A stretch of 64,000 nucleotides of DNA from Balamuthia mandrillaris (taxonomy: Eukaryota; Discosea; Longamoebia; Balamuthiidae). The stretch is taken from positions 186,001 to 250,000 of the forward strand of contig JAVKOQ010000052.1 of assembly GCA_031835245.1 (NCBI GenBank), given 5' to 3'. The stretch's first letter is position 1, and each line of letters begins with the position of its first letter. The notes below the pieces were generated by a model. That model had not been told where the DNA came from. It searched no databases and was given only the letters and a program-made list of their open reading frames with translations. Of the stretch, positions 1 through 9,399 are shown piece after piece. The translations under genes were made by a program, and so were the position numbers.

Positions 1-2229
1 TTGGCTGGAGTTCACGCTGCTCGAGGCTCCACCTCGTCCTCCTCCCCAGGCGGAGGAGGAAGGGGCGCTCCTGTTCAACCTCTCCGTAGAGACGACGCCC
101 TTCCTGGCGGCCTCCTCCAGGGCTTGCTCGGTGAGGTCGCTGGCATCGCTGATCTCCAGGCTGCCTTTGAGGAGGAAGTTGGTGTGGCCGTTGAGAGCGC
201 GCTGGGCAGATGTGGGGATGCTTGGCTTGGCGGTGGAGTACACCATGCGGAGCTTTGGCGGACAACCCTCCGGGCAACAGTAGATGAATGCTGTTGTGGT
301 TTGTTATAAGAGACGAGCGAGTGAGAAGAAAAAGACGAAGAAGAAGAACAAGAAGAGAAGAAGGGAACAAGAAAAAGAAGGACGAAGAGAATGATGATGA
401 AACCGAAGAACAAGAAGAAGTAACGTACAAAGTGTTTTGGAGGCAGCAGGAGAGGATTGGTAAGAGTTTGAGACAGAGGATGGAGAATTCTTGCGATAGA
501 AGTAGAAACGAGGTTCAGAGGAGACGATGTTGGCTTGCAGCTCGCTGGGTTGAATGGTTTTGGTTTCCACCACTTCCACAGCGTCCTTTTGTTCGCTTAT
601 TTTCTGCATAAAGAAAGAAAGGAAGAGGCGACAAGAAAGAAAAGATAAGAGGAAAAGCGAAAGCGAAGGAGAAAGACGAAAGGAAGAAAGAGGAATTGAG
701 AGACTCAAGTACAAAAGAAAAACAAAGGGACAGTCATTTTTTCAAAAAATAGGTACCAGCTGAATCCAGTTTGCTGACCCGTCAACAAGCGTGCGCAATG
801 CAGCAGTGGCTTCCTCGTTGAATGGGATGGTTACGGTGTGGAAGCCACTGGACTTGCTGTTGGAGTGAGAGTTGATTTCTTGGGCACGTGAAGAGTACTC
901 CTTCCTTGCTTCGTTTTCCATTTGGTTCTGTGAGAGAAAGAGACGAAGTGAACAAAAAGCATGAAGAACGAAATGAAATAAGGAATAAGCAGGGATAGAA
1001 GGGACAAGAGAAGGAGAAGGAGAAGAAGAAGAAGAAGAAGAAGAAGAAGAAGAAGAAAGAAGAAGAACAAGAAGAACAAGAAGAAGAACGAAGAAGAAGA
1101 AGCACAAGGACCAGCAGAAACAGAAGCAGAGAGTAGAAAGAAGAATGCAGAATGGAGAAAACGGAAAGAAGAACAAAGAGAAGAACAGAAGAAGATAAAT
1201 GTACCAAAGCGCTAACAGCAATCTCCTTGTCACTATAGCATCCTTCAACAGATTTGCTTCCTTTGAACGCAGCCCACGATAACTCTCCCTGTTTTTATTG
1301 TTCACAAACGGGAGTGTTTGTTTTTGCGTAAGAGAAAGAAAGAAGAACAAAAGCAATAAAGAGCAGCAGTTCGGTGCAAAACGAAAGCATAGAGGGAGAG
1401 CGAAACGAACCGGAATGTTGGCATGCAGCTCTTGTACAAAGGAGTTCGTGCCCAGTTCCTCCCTCAGTCGTGACTAAGACCATACCAACCAAAAGAACAT
1501 AAGAAAGAGGACTAAACAAAACCAAATAAATGCAAACCCCAAAGGTTTGTGTTGTGTCCGATTCTAACCTTACTTGCAGCATACACCATTTTTTGGCTCA
1601 CCTGTTTCATAGCAGCTTTCAAAGTGAGGATAGCGGATAGCAAAGAGAGGAAAGAAAAGCAAACGAACGACAAGAAAGGAAGACGACAAGAAAGAAAAAA
1701 CGACAAGAAAAAGGTGAAATGTACCGAAATGGTGTCAGGAACATAGCTGACCAACAACCAGCCCACCGGAGAGGTCACTTTGACCAACAGATAGCAAGGC
1801 TTGTCCTCCTCCACCATCGTCTTCAGCTTGTCGAAATGTATGCAACGGTAGCCAGAGTAAAGGCACAAAAACAACAAAGAAACGAAACTCTATGCATAGA
1901 AGAGGAAGGATGAAAGAGAAAAAATTTGGTTAGAAAAAAAAGGATATCAGCAGACTCTACTCCAAGTGGCATGGTTCCAGTTTGTGTGATGGTCTCTGCC
2001 ATATTAAGAAAAAAAAAAACAAAACAAAACAAAACAAACAAAACAGAGGTTAAGAACAAAAAGAAGAATAAACTCTAATAAAAACAAGAAGAACAAGAAA
2101 AAAGGTGTGGGTTTTGTTTTTTTATTGATATATACCAGAAACGATCTCCACTTTGATAGCCCGAACATTCCCAGCCCTGAACGTCTGTTTGAGGTCGTCC
2201 TTCACCGTCAATGGTACGCTCGCGCTCAT
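1..2229 (-). CDS. Twinfilin (two ADF-homology domains), 3' end beyond the window
   Basis: Actin-monomer and barbed-end binding protein with two ADF/cofilin domains. The start at 2229 gives MSASVPLTVKDDLKQTF, followed by a donor at 2135. The first ADF-H domain carries DKPCYLLVKV and WLLVSYVPD, then KMVYAASKVRIG (about 1600-1640), matching the family's QPCYIL...IAWSPD...KMLYAATRA. The second starts at IPFNEEATAALRTL (about 800-830). Its exon 927-757 ends WIQL and joins in phase to exon 603-429 (KISEQKDAVEV...PRFYFYR), then to the last visible exon, acceptor near 290, with FIYCCPEGCPPKLRMVYS and a basic/Gly-Ser tail still open at base 1. At least eight coding exons are needed. Introns contain (AAAAC)n near 2015 and (TTC)n on the coding strand near 1015-1100. 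The next gene upstream is divergent. Family identity is secure; some middle splice sites are uncertain. Confidence 0.88.
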
Positions 2230-2280
2230 CCTTCTTCTTCTCTTTGTCTTTTGGTTTGGCGTTACAAACAAAAAATTAAA

Positions 2281-2309
2281 CGACTCCTCAGATCTAATTT
2301 GAGGAGTCG
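2281..2309. repeat. Perfect 10-bp hairpin in the divergent promoter
   Basis: CGACTCCTCA at 2281-2290 is the exact reverse complement of TGAGGAGTCG at 2300-2309, with a 9-base loop. It lies 52 bases upstream of the twinfilin start and about 190 upstream of the orphan at 2497. It could be a dimeric protein-binding site; no T-run suggests a terminator. Confidence 0.6.
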
Positions 2310-2333
2310 CTCAATTTCCTTTTAAAACATTTT

Positions 2334-2341
2334 TGTCGACA
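2334..2341. promoter_or_regulatory. TGTCGACA palindrome (candidate promoter element)
   Basis: Exact 8-base palindrome 105 bases upstream of the twinfilin ATG and 156 bases upstream of the divergent gene at 2497. The same octamer occurs exactly at 36415, 39322, 39371 and 45995, always outside genes. Its regulatory role is inference from placement. Confidence 0.45.
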
Positions 2342-2444
2342 TAAATGAAATATCATTGATGAAAAATCAGATAAATTTGATCATTTGATTCTTGGAAATT
2401 TTTCGAGGACGAATTTTTTCTAAGAATTTTTTGGTTTCCCTCTC

Positions 2445-2480
2445 TTTCTTTACTTTCTTTCTTTTAAGAAAGTAAAGAAA
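2445..2480. repeat. 15-bp inverted repeat just 5' of the 2497 gene
   Basis: TTTCTTTACTTTCTT at 2445-2459 pairs perfectly with AAGAAAGTAAAGAAA at 2466-2480 across a 6-base loop. It ends 16 bases before the ATG at 2497, so it may fall in the 5' leader and fold into a hairpin there. Both arms are simple purine/pyrimidine tracts, which makes chance symmetry easier. Confidence 0.55.
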
Positions 2481-2496
2481 AGTTCAACCTCAAAAG

Positions 2497-3057
2497 ATGA
2501 AACGTCGTCGCAGCAAGAAGAATGCGCGTTCTCCTCCTTTCCTGTGCACGCATGATGTGTGCTCGCCTCTCCGTGGCCCCAAACCTTTTGTGGCCAAGGA
2601 CAGTCGTGCTCTGAACCAACACGAGGCAAGCGGCAGCACCATGCATCCTTGCCGGTCGGGGCAGGGCTGCGAGACCTGCCAACGCGTGCCGGTGAGAAAG
2701 CGAGGCAAGGCGGCAGGCAGGGACCAACGGGATGGTGCGACGGAGAGGAAAGAGCAAGATCAACTTGGCGAGGCGGGGGAGCGACGAGACCAAACAAACG
2801 AGGCAGCAGAGGTCAGGCAAGGTCCCTCCGACCCGACCGAGCGTCGCCCCTTCCAGTGCCGACACGAAAAGTGTGAGCGCTGTTTCAAATCAAAGAGGGT
2901 GAAGGCGTTGAGCGAAATACGAACCGCAGATATCGAGGCGACTACCTACGAGGACGTCGCGGTTGGAGTGACGCTGAGGGTGATTGAAGCGATAATGAAC
3001 AAACACAACCCTGATGGGAGCAGCAGAGAGGACCTTGTGGGTCATCATCACCGATGA
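2497..3057 (+). CDS. Cys/His-rich orphan protein, possible degenerate zinc fingers
   Basis: Intronless frame of 186 residues with ATG context AAAAGATGA. I do not recognise the family. The N-terminus is basic (MKRRRSKKNAR). Two segments look like C2H2-like or other metal-binding modules: FLCTHDVC followed about 20 residues later by ALNQHE, and FQCRHEKCERCFKSK near residue 127, with CRSGQGCETC between them. The middle is rich in charged residues (Q/E/R/D), the C-terminus more hydrophobic (VAVGVTLRVIEAIM). The frame is clearly GC-richer than its AT-rich surroundings, which supports coding. It is divergent from twinfilin. The spacing of Cys and His does not fit a canonical finger, so DNA binding is only a guess. 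Confidence 0.5.
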   Translation: MKRRRSKKNARSPPFLCTHDVCSPLRGPKPFVAKDSRALNQHEASGSTMHPCRSGQGCETCQRVPVRKRGKAAGRDQRDGATERKEQDQLGEAGERRDQTNEAAEVRQGPSDPTERRPFQCRHEKCERCFKSKRVKALSEIRTADIEATTYEDVAVGVTLRVIEAIMNKHNPDGSSREDLVGHHHR

Positions 3058-3169
3058 CTGAAGGGTGATGGGTTGGAAGCCCGTTCTGCTAGCCAAGAGC
3101 CAAAGTCTTAAAAGCATGTAAAGAGAAAAAAATAAAAGAAAAGGGATGGGAATGGCAAACGTGTTTGTT

Positions 3170-3900
3170 TTACTGCGAGCAATAAATGCCAGTGGTGCCA
3201 ATACGATTTACCAGCGGTCGCATGAACGACGGGTGCCCCAACGACCTCACCTCATGCTCCAACACGTGCAGCGTTGCTCCGTCTTCTTCTTCTTTCCTCT
3301 TCTTTCCTTCTTCATCTTCGTTCGTGCTGACGATCTTGGCAAAGCGAAACTGATGAGCTTCTAAAGCCTGCTCCAAGGTGTCATAGCGATCGTCGAACCG
3401 ATTCTCCCTGAAGAGCAGATCCGCTGCGCGAAAGCTTTCGTAAACTTTTGAGAAACGAGTCACATAAATACAAACATGGTATCCCAACTTTGAATCATCT
3501 TTTCGTTCATCTTCTGCTTCGTCCTCTCTAAAGATAAGCCGTTGATTCGTCCCAACTCGAATGATGGCAACCTTCAATCCATCGTCTTCCTTCTTTCCTT
3601 CTTCCGATGTTGATCGGGGTAACGGAACAACTTGAGTGGGAGCATCAAAGTGATGCGAGTAGAAACGGGCGATGGAGGCGGCCGTTCCACGTTGACAAGT
3701 TTCTTCCAGGTAGGCAATGCCAAGGCCGCCTTTGAAGGAGATGGCGGCGGTGTTTTGGTAGCAATGGAAGCGGTTGCCATAGGGACCTGTTACTCGCACG
3801 TAGCCTTCTTTTGTTGGATCGAAACCATCGATGTAGTTCCAAGATAAGGAACATTCTTTTTTGGGTTTGCTTCGGATGTTAAGGCATAAAGAAAATGAAG

Positions 3901-3932
<32 letters not shown>

Positions 3933-4651
3933 AGCAACAGAGCAGAGAAGAGAACAGGAGACAAAGAGACGCGAATAAGAGAAGACAAGTAAAGCAAGAA
4001 AGAAACCTTCATCACCAGAAGAAGGAGGAACGAATTCCCACGAGAACAAAGTTTCTTGGTCAAAGCGGATAGTCCGTAAGCGCTGCATCAGCTCCTCCAA
4101 CGACGGCATTATCAGACCGATGTGGCCTCTCACCACCTGAGCTGGATTGCTGCAATACCAACGCAACAGGAAAGGGAAGAGAGAGAGAAAGAGAGAGAGA
4201 GAGAGTAGCGAAGAAAAACACCAGAAGAGAAGAAGAAGATAAAAGAGAACGAAGCGAGGAGCAGAGAAGCAGAGAACAACAGAAAGAAAAAGGGTTTGTT
4301 AGTAACAAAATAACACCTATAAAACAAAGTTGGTGGCAGACACTTCTTACCCACGAGGAAGATGAATCTGTTGCCAACCAGCGTTGGCCCACATGGTACG
4401 CGCGCCCACTCGTAGATAAGGATCCCTGGTCAGACCCAAACCTTCAAAATAAAACGTAGAGGCTGGTCCCTTTGTACAATTTTTTTTTCTGATGAGCGAA
4501 CAGAAAACACTCATTTAATTTTTTAAAAAAGGAGAGATATATCTCGAAGGAGCACCGTGACAGGAATATTCAAGTTGATGTGTTCAAGAGCAACAATGTA
4601 GCCCAGGTCATCTCTGTCCAACGCCTGCTGCGTCCTCCTTTGGCCTTCCAT
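3170..4651 (-). CDS. Glyoxalase/VOC-fold protein
   Basis: Four coding exons on the minus strand. Exon 1 starts at 4651 (MEGQRRTQQALDRDD) and ends LEHINLNIPVT at a donor near 4557. It joins in phase to GPASTFYFEGLGLTRDPYL (acceptor near 4476) and MWANAGWQQIHLPRG, then to NPAQVVRGHIGLIMPSLEEL (about 4140-4020), and last to an exon with VRVTGPYGNRFHCY. These are the hallmarks of a VOC protein: HINLNIP strand, FYxxGLG helix, WxNxGxxQxHLP strand and a terminal DPYGNR-like strand. The long C-terminal half (VVPLPRST onward to TGIYCSQ) suggests a second, divergent module with an acidic/basic insert. His and Glu metal ligands cannot be assigned safely, so the reaction is unknown. Introns hold (CT)n tracts on the coding strand. 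Confidence 0.82.
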
Positions 4652-5409
4652 CTTTTTCTTTTTTTTGGGCTTGTTTCACGACGACGCGGAAATTACGGGG
4701 CAGTCCGCAAAAAAGCTCTTCGTGCCACGTCATGCCAGAACTTCTCCAATAAAAAATCAGATGTCCCCGTGAACTGTGCTCGATCTTGGTTGAACTTTCT
4801 TCTCCAATGAACAATCGTAAAATTTCATTCGAATTTTCCCTTCCAATTAAAAATATAAAAAGAGATCTACCCGTGAACTTTAAACGAGCCGCTTTTTGTT
4901 TGGTGCGGGAGTTTGGATCGGAGCGGAACTATTGTTCACCTTTTTTACCATCTCGAATTTTCCCCACCAATGCGAGATGCACCATCCAAACGAGATGTCG
5001 AGTCCGCGGATAAAGAGGAATAAAAAAGGAGAGCGGGGAAGAATGGAGTTGACGGATGGGCCGGACCAATGAACCTTCCTGGCGGGATGGCGGTTGGTGA
5101 AACAGATGCTATTTGGAAAGAAAACTGACCGTTACTGCTTGGCGCCTCTTCGCTCGGTTAGAAGTGCGCCAAAACGATATTTTTTTTATTTTGTAGTTTC
5201 AACTAGAAACGATACACACATCGAGTTCTACTCACACTGTGACCCTCCCCTCACACAACTGTTATCACTCTTACCAGCGCTGATATTCTTTAAAACCCGT
5301 TTCACGGACACTCCCTTATCCCTTTACTCAAAGTTTTTTGACTCTTTGCTAATTCTTTTAACACACAAACACTCAAAGAAACCACAAAACAAACAAACAA
5401 ACAAAAAAA
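4652..5409. promoter_or_regulatory. Divergent intergenic region with five CCAAT pentamers
   Basis: This 758-base gap separates the VOC gene (-) and the RhoGAP gene (+). Plus-strand CCAAT occurs at 4746, 4804, 4843, 4967 and 5066. A short phrase, CCCGTGAACT, is repeated near 4767 and 4870. No open frame here resembles a known protein; the last 200 bases are probably RhoGAP 5' leader, ending in an (ACAA)n run before the ATG. Confidence 0.4.
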
Positions 5410-6866
5410 ATGAACTTCTCCCACTCTCCTTCAATCTTTCAGGTTGGATCCGTCAAGGCGAAGGTTGCCTTTTGGGAAGCCATGAGCCGCCAGGAACCAG
5501 AGCTGCCAGCCCCTCGTCGCCCCAGAGCTGCCGCCCTTCCAGTCGCTGCCGTCACCGCCCCCGCCCCCGCCGCCGGTAAACCAGACCCCATCCCCAACGC
5601 CCCCGTTGAACAGCCCTCTGCCGCCCCTTTGGACATGGAAGTTGCTACCGAGACCTTGGAAGTCACCGCCGTTGCCGCCCTTTTGGAACTGGCAGACCAC
5701 AAGCACTGGACCATGGAGAGCTTGGACGATGCCACGCCCCCTGCCCCTTTGGACGTGGAACTTACCAAGCCCGCCGCCGTTTTGGACGACCAGAAGATAA
5801 CCCCGCCCGAAAGCAAGCCGGAAGTTGCCGTCGACGCGTCCGCGATCCTTCCCCACGATCTCGAAGCGTGCAATGACCTCAGCCGAACGGACGTCATCCA
5901 AGCGGATCAGCCCTCCGATTATGATCTGCAGCCATTCAAGATACCCATCGATGCCATCCAGCAGAGGGAGCAACAGTGCCTCAGGCTGGACCCGACCCCC
6001 CTGTCACCGCAGCAGCATGAGGATCCTGCCCACCGTGAATCCGCCCCCGAAGATGACGATGGGGATGCCCAAAAGCCAAGGAACCATCTACCACAAGTCA
6101 AGCCTCTCGCCAGTACCACCGAACTCCATCAGCAGCCCAAGCAGTCAAATGTTCCCCTTACACCGCAACCACCTCAAACGCTACCACCCTCTGAGCCACT
6201 CAAGATGAAGATAAATCAGCAGGCCGAGAGGTCCACCAAAGGCTGCGGTTGGAGCTGGGCAATTAAGGAAGCCAGGAGGGTCTTGCCCAATCCCCTCCGC
6301 GGAAAGCGCAACCGCCACTTGAGACAGAACCACCACCAAGTGGAACCAGCATTACCAAGTAACGTTGCAGCCGCTCTGGGTGTCCTCCAGCAGACGGACG
6401 TGCTACAAACCGAAGGAATCTTGCGACTATCAGGAAGAAAGATACGGATAAACCAGCTGCTCGCCATGGACGCTCGGAAACGAACCATCAAATGGAGCAA
6501 AGAGGACGTCCACGACATCACCGGATTCATCCTAAGCAAATACCGCAAGGCATTCGAGGAAGGTATCATCCCTGAGAGCGTTTGGATCGCCGCAAGGAAG
6601 AACCCTGAGGACTTGGACTTGGACCCCGCAGAGGTATGGAGCCAATTGGACGACCGGAGTAGGACCTGGCTGAAAGAAATCTTGCAACTGGGCCGCGCCG
6701 TTGTGAGCAAGCAGGACCAGAACCGGATGAGCGCCAGCAACGTTGCAATGGTATTGTCCCCCTTGGCCTTGACATGGTGTTTTGAACCGATCCGCCACAT
6801 GGAGCGGTTGCAACCTGCCCGTGAGCTCTTTTTGGATTGGTTGGACATGGTTCCGTGGGCTGCGTA

Positions 6867-6867
<1 letters not shown>
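5410..6867 (+). CDS. RhoGAP-domain protein with a Pro/Ala-rich N-terminus
   Basis: Intronless 485-residue frame; ATG at 5410 follows an A-rich leader. Residues 1-270 are low complexity, rich in Pro, Ala, Glu and Asp. From about residue 310 a divergent RhoGAP domain is visible: TEGILRLSG contains the position of the arginine finger (Arg339), DITGFILSKYRKAFEEGIIP corresponds to the helix ending in the usual LPEPL/IP segment, and NRMSASNVAMVLSPLAL corresponds to the NKM..NLA.VF.P helix. The family speeds GTP hydrolysis on Rho/Rac/Cdc42 GTPases and so restrains actin assembly. The insert between the finger and the NRM helix contains extra acidic sequence, so activity is uncertain. The frame ends FLDWLDMVPWAA. 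A start at Met25 (5482, MSRQEPEL) is also possible, because an acceptor-like CTTTCAG precedes GTTGGATCC. Confidence 0.75.
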
Positions 6868-6868
<1 letters not shown>

Positions 6869-6905
<37 letters not shown>

Positions 6906-6923
6906 TCTTCCTCTCTCTCTCTC

Positions 6924-6961
<38 letters not shown>
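6869..6961. repeat. (CT)n microsatellite immediately after the RhoGAP stop
   Basis: Nearly pure CT dinucleotide with a few TTT/TCC interruptions, beginning right after the stop codon. A strong donor-like GTAAGT follows at 6993, so the 3' untranslated region may be spliced. Confidence 0.9.
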
Positions 6962-6963
<2 letters not shown>

Positions 6964-7078
6964 CGCCCGTCCGTCGAGCTGCAACCAGAACGGTAAGTAT
7001 ATGAGGTGGAGGAGGTGGGGTTACTTGCCTGGCTGCTGAGTCCTCGTCGATCTCTCTGTCTCTGTAAACGCTTTCTAC

Positions 7079-7471
7079 ATCGACCAACGCCTACATTTTC
7101 TACATCTACCAACGCCTACGTTTTCTACATCTACCAACGCCTACGCTTTCTACGTCTACCAACGCCTACGTTTTCTACATCTACCAACGCCTACGCTTTC
7201 TACATCGACCAACGCCTACGCTTTCTACGTCTACCAACGCTTACATTTTCTACATCTACCAACGCCTACGAATTCTACATCTACCAACGCCTACGCTTTC
7301 TACATCTACCAACGCCTACGCTTTCTACGTCTACCAACGCCTACACTTTCTACATCTACCAACGCCTACGTTTTCTACATCACCAACGCCTACGCTTTCT
7401 ACATCTACCAACGCCTACGAGTTCTACATCTACCAACGCCTACGCTTTCTACATCTACCAACGCCTACGCC
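7079..7471. repeat. 25-bp minisatellite, about 15 copies
   Basis: The unit reads roughly CTACATCTACCAACGCCTAC plus GCTTT, with CATC/CGTC and GCTTT/GTTTT/GAATT variants. Because 25 is not a multiple of 3, each copy shifts frame, yet the plus strand stays open in a continuous frame from 7006 to 7500. The three phases together encode a 25-residue period with FYIYQRLR, FLHLPTPT and STSTNAYA segments. It lies downstream of RhoGAP and is not obviously translated. Confidence 0.9.
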
Positions 7472-7705
7472 TTCAACCAACGTACTTTGGAAAGACCTGA
7501 GCAGAGAACAGTTTGGTACGACCAGGTATTCACCTTTCTTTTTCTTCTCTTATTTTTCTGATATTCTTTCTTGTCGTTTCGTTCTTGTTGTTTCTTTCTT
7601 TCTATCTTTCCTCTATCTTTCCGTGGATCACCGCCGTCTATGTAATCAGAAGAACTTTCCTCAGTCGTCTCCCAACTAACCCAACTCCACTAACTTTCTC
7701 TCTTT

Positions 7706-8010
7706 CTTGAGTTCAACTTCGCCTCCTCCACCTCGAACCTCCCCCTCCCTCCCCCCCCCCCTCTCCCTCCCCATTTGTTTGTTGGATACTAACTACACTT
7801 TTTTTTCTTTTGTTCTCGTGGTAACAAAACAAACTCTCTCTCACTATTTGTTTGTGTGTGTCTGTTGTATGTGGTCAATTGTGTTTGTTCGTTTCCTGAG
7901 TCAACTGCGCCTCCTCCACCGCACCTCCCCCCCCTCCATTCCCCTCCCTCCCCCTTCACTCCCTCCCATTTGTTTGTTGCAGACTAACTACACTTATTTT
8001 CTTTTCTTTT
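7706..8010. repeat. Two-copy tandem duplication, unit about 190 bp
   Basis: GAGTTCAACTTCGCCTCCTCC (near 7709) recurs as a close variant near 7898, followed in both copies by C-rich tracts, CCATTTGTTTGTTG and ACTAACTACACTT. The second copy has TTGCAGACTAAC where the first has TTGGATACTAAC, so only the second carries a splice-acceptor-like AG. Confidence 0.75.
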
Positions 8011-8056
8011 CTTTGTTGTCCTTATGTAGATAGAAGGGGTGGAGGAGGAGTGGACT

Positions 8057-8203
8057 TTGGATGTGGATGTGGATGTGGATGTGGATGTGGATGTGGACGT
8101 GGACGTGGATGTGGATGTGGATGTGGATGTGGATGTGGACTTGGATGTGGACGTGGATGTGGACTTGGATGTGGATGTGGATGGATGTGGATGTGGATGT
8201 GGA
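8057..8203. repeat. (GGATGT)n hexamer repeat
   Basis: About 24 copies of GGATGT with GGACGT and GGACTT variants. It is preceded by an acceptor-like TTATGTAG (8023-8029) and a GGTGGAGGAGG tract. Open frames on both strands here are products of the repeat, not genes. Confidence 0.9.
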
Positions 8204-8279
8204 CTTGCCAGGCCGTAGCAACATCACTAACTCTCTCTCTCTCTCTCTCTTTTGTACAGTTCATTCCTTTTTTTCCAAC

Positions 8280-8745
8280 CATGCCAATGCGTCTACAAGG
8301 TACGCCTCCTCCTCATTTCTGCTCTCTCCGTCGTTTACTTTCCGTTATAAAGCCAAGAAACTTCAAGGTACGTCCCCTACCCCTTTTTCCTCTCTGTCTC
8401 TCTCTCCTTCTCTCTTTCCTCTTTGTTCCATCATTTATGTAAGCCAAGAAACTTCAAGGTACGTCCCCTATCCCTTTTCCGTCTCTTCTCTTCTCTCTTC
8501 TCTCTCTCTCGCTCTCTCTCTATCTCTCGCTCTTTCCCTCTTCGTTCCATCGTTATGTATGCCAAGCCATGACTACAAGGTACGTCCCCTCCCATTCCCC
8601 CTCTGTCTCTCCTCTGATATCTCTGCTTTTGGGAACCTTCACCCCTTTTTCTTGTTCCACCACCAACACAACTTTGACCCGCTAGCCAGATAAATACTCA
8701 GCAGCAGCCGACATGACGTCCCACAGAGAAAACAAGGTACTTTCC
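8280..8745 (+). repeat. Series of repeated CAAG|GTACG donor-like units
   Basis: The phrase ACTTCAAG|GTACGTCCCCT or ACTACAAG|GTACGTCCCCT recurs with GT at 8300, 8368, 8459, 8580, and less exactly at 8737. Each is preceded by a short AAGCCAAGAAACTTCAAG-like segment and followed by a pyrimidine-rich stretch and TTCCATC.TTATGTA. The spacing widens (68, 91, 121, 157 bases). It reads as a tandemly copied mini-exon end plus 5' splice site. Confidence 0.6.
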
Positions 8746-8925
8746 TATGCTTTTAATGTTTTTTGTCCGCATTTACGCCTTTCTTTTTCTTTTGTTTTTT
8801 GTGTTTCTGCCATAAAGGTCCTCCTCCACCCCACCCTCCCCCTTGCCCGCTGCCTTCCCAACGACCCTGCGCCTGCCCTCCGACAAGCCGGACAACTTCC
8901 CTCTCCGTCAGCCCAACAACTACCT

Positions 8926-9021
8926 ACGACCTACGACCTACGACCTACGACCTACGACCTACGACCTACGACCTACGACCTACGACCTACGACCTACGAC
9001 CTACGACCTACGACCTACGAC
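8926..9021. repeat. (ACCTACG)n heptamer repeat
   Basis: About 13 near-perfect copies of a 7-base unit, open in all three plus frames as a TYDLRPT-type repeat. It ends in CCCCCGCCTGAAC. Confidence 0.92.
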
Positions 9022-9149
9022 CCCCGCCTGAACAACTATCAACTTCTCTTCGGCCTACCAGCATCAACCAACCAACGACCAACGGAAAAAGTATTATTGA
9101 ACCAAAAGGTAACGCACAAAAAAAGGGAAGGCATTAATTAATTGCCTTT

Positions 9150-9224
9150 CATGTCGTCATGTATATGAAACTAACTAAATCGAAATTTCCACAAAAAGGA
9201 AATTTCCATAACAATGACGACATG
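9150..9224. repeat. Nested inverted repeats (cruciform-like)
   Basis: CATGTCGTCAT at 9150-9160 pairs with ATGACGACATG at 9214-9224. Inside it GAAATTTCC at 9182-9190 pairs with GGAAATTTC at 9198-9206. Just before lies the near-palindrome GCATTAATTAATTGC (9131-9145). It could be a relic of a small inverted-repeat element; no target duplication was recognised. Confidence 0.55.
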
Positions 9225-9283
9225 AATCCATTGGAACCCCAGACGACACGAGCATGTTCAACCCCGCCAGCCACACTCACGAC

Positions 9284-9399
9284 CGCACCTGAAGCAGAGC
9301 CAAGCCTGAGAAACAGCAAGCAAACCAGCCGCCGACCCCCTCCAACCTGAGAAACAGCCAGCAACACCACGAGCGCACCTGAAGCAGAGCCAAGCCTGA
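9284..9399. repeat. 26-bp direct repeat, 90 bp apart
   Basis: GCACCTGAAGCAGAGCCAAG and flanking bases match at 9284-9309 and 9374-9399. A second shared phrase, CCTGAGAAACAGC, recurs at 9305 and 9346. The arrangement points to local tandem duplication. Confidence 0.8.

Noticed and set aside
8050..8693. Gly/Cys- and Trp/Met-repeat frames over (GGATGT)n
   Set aside because: All frames of the hexamer lack stops; no flanking domain or good start.
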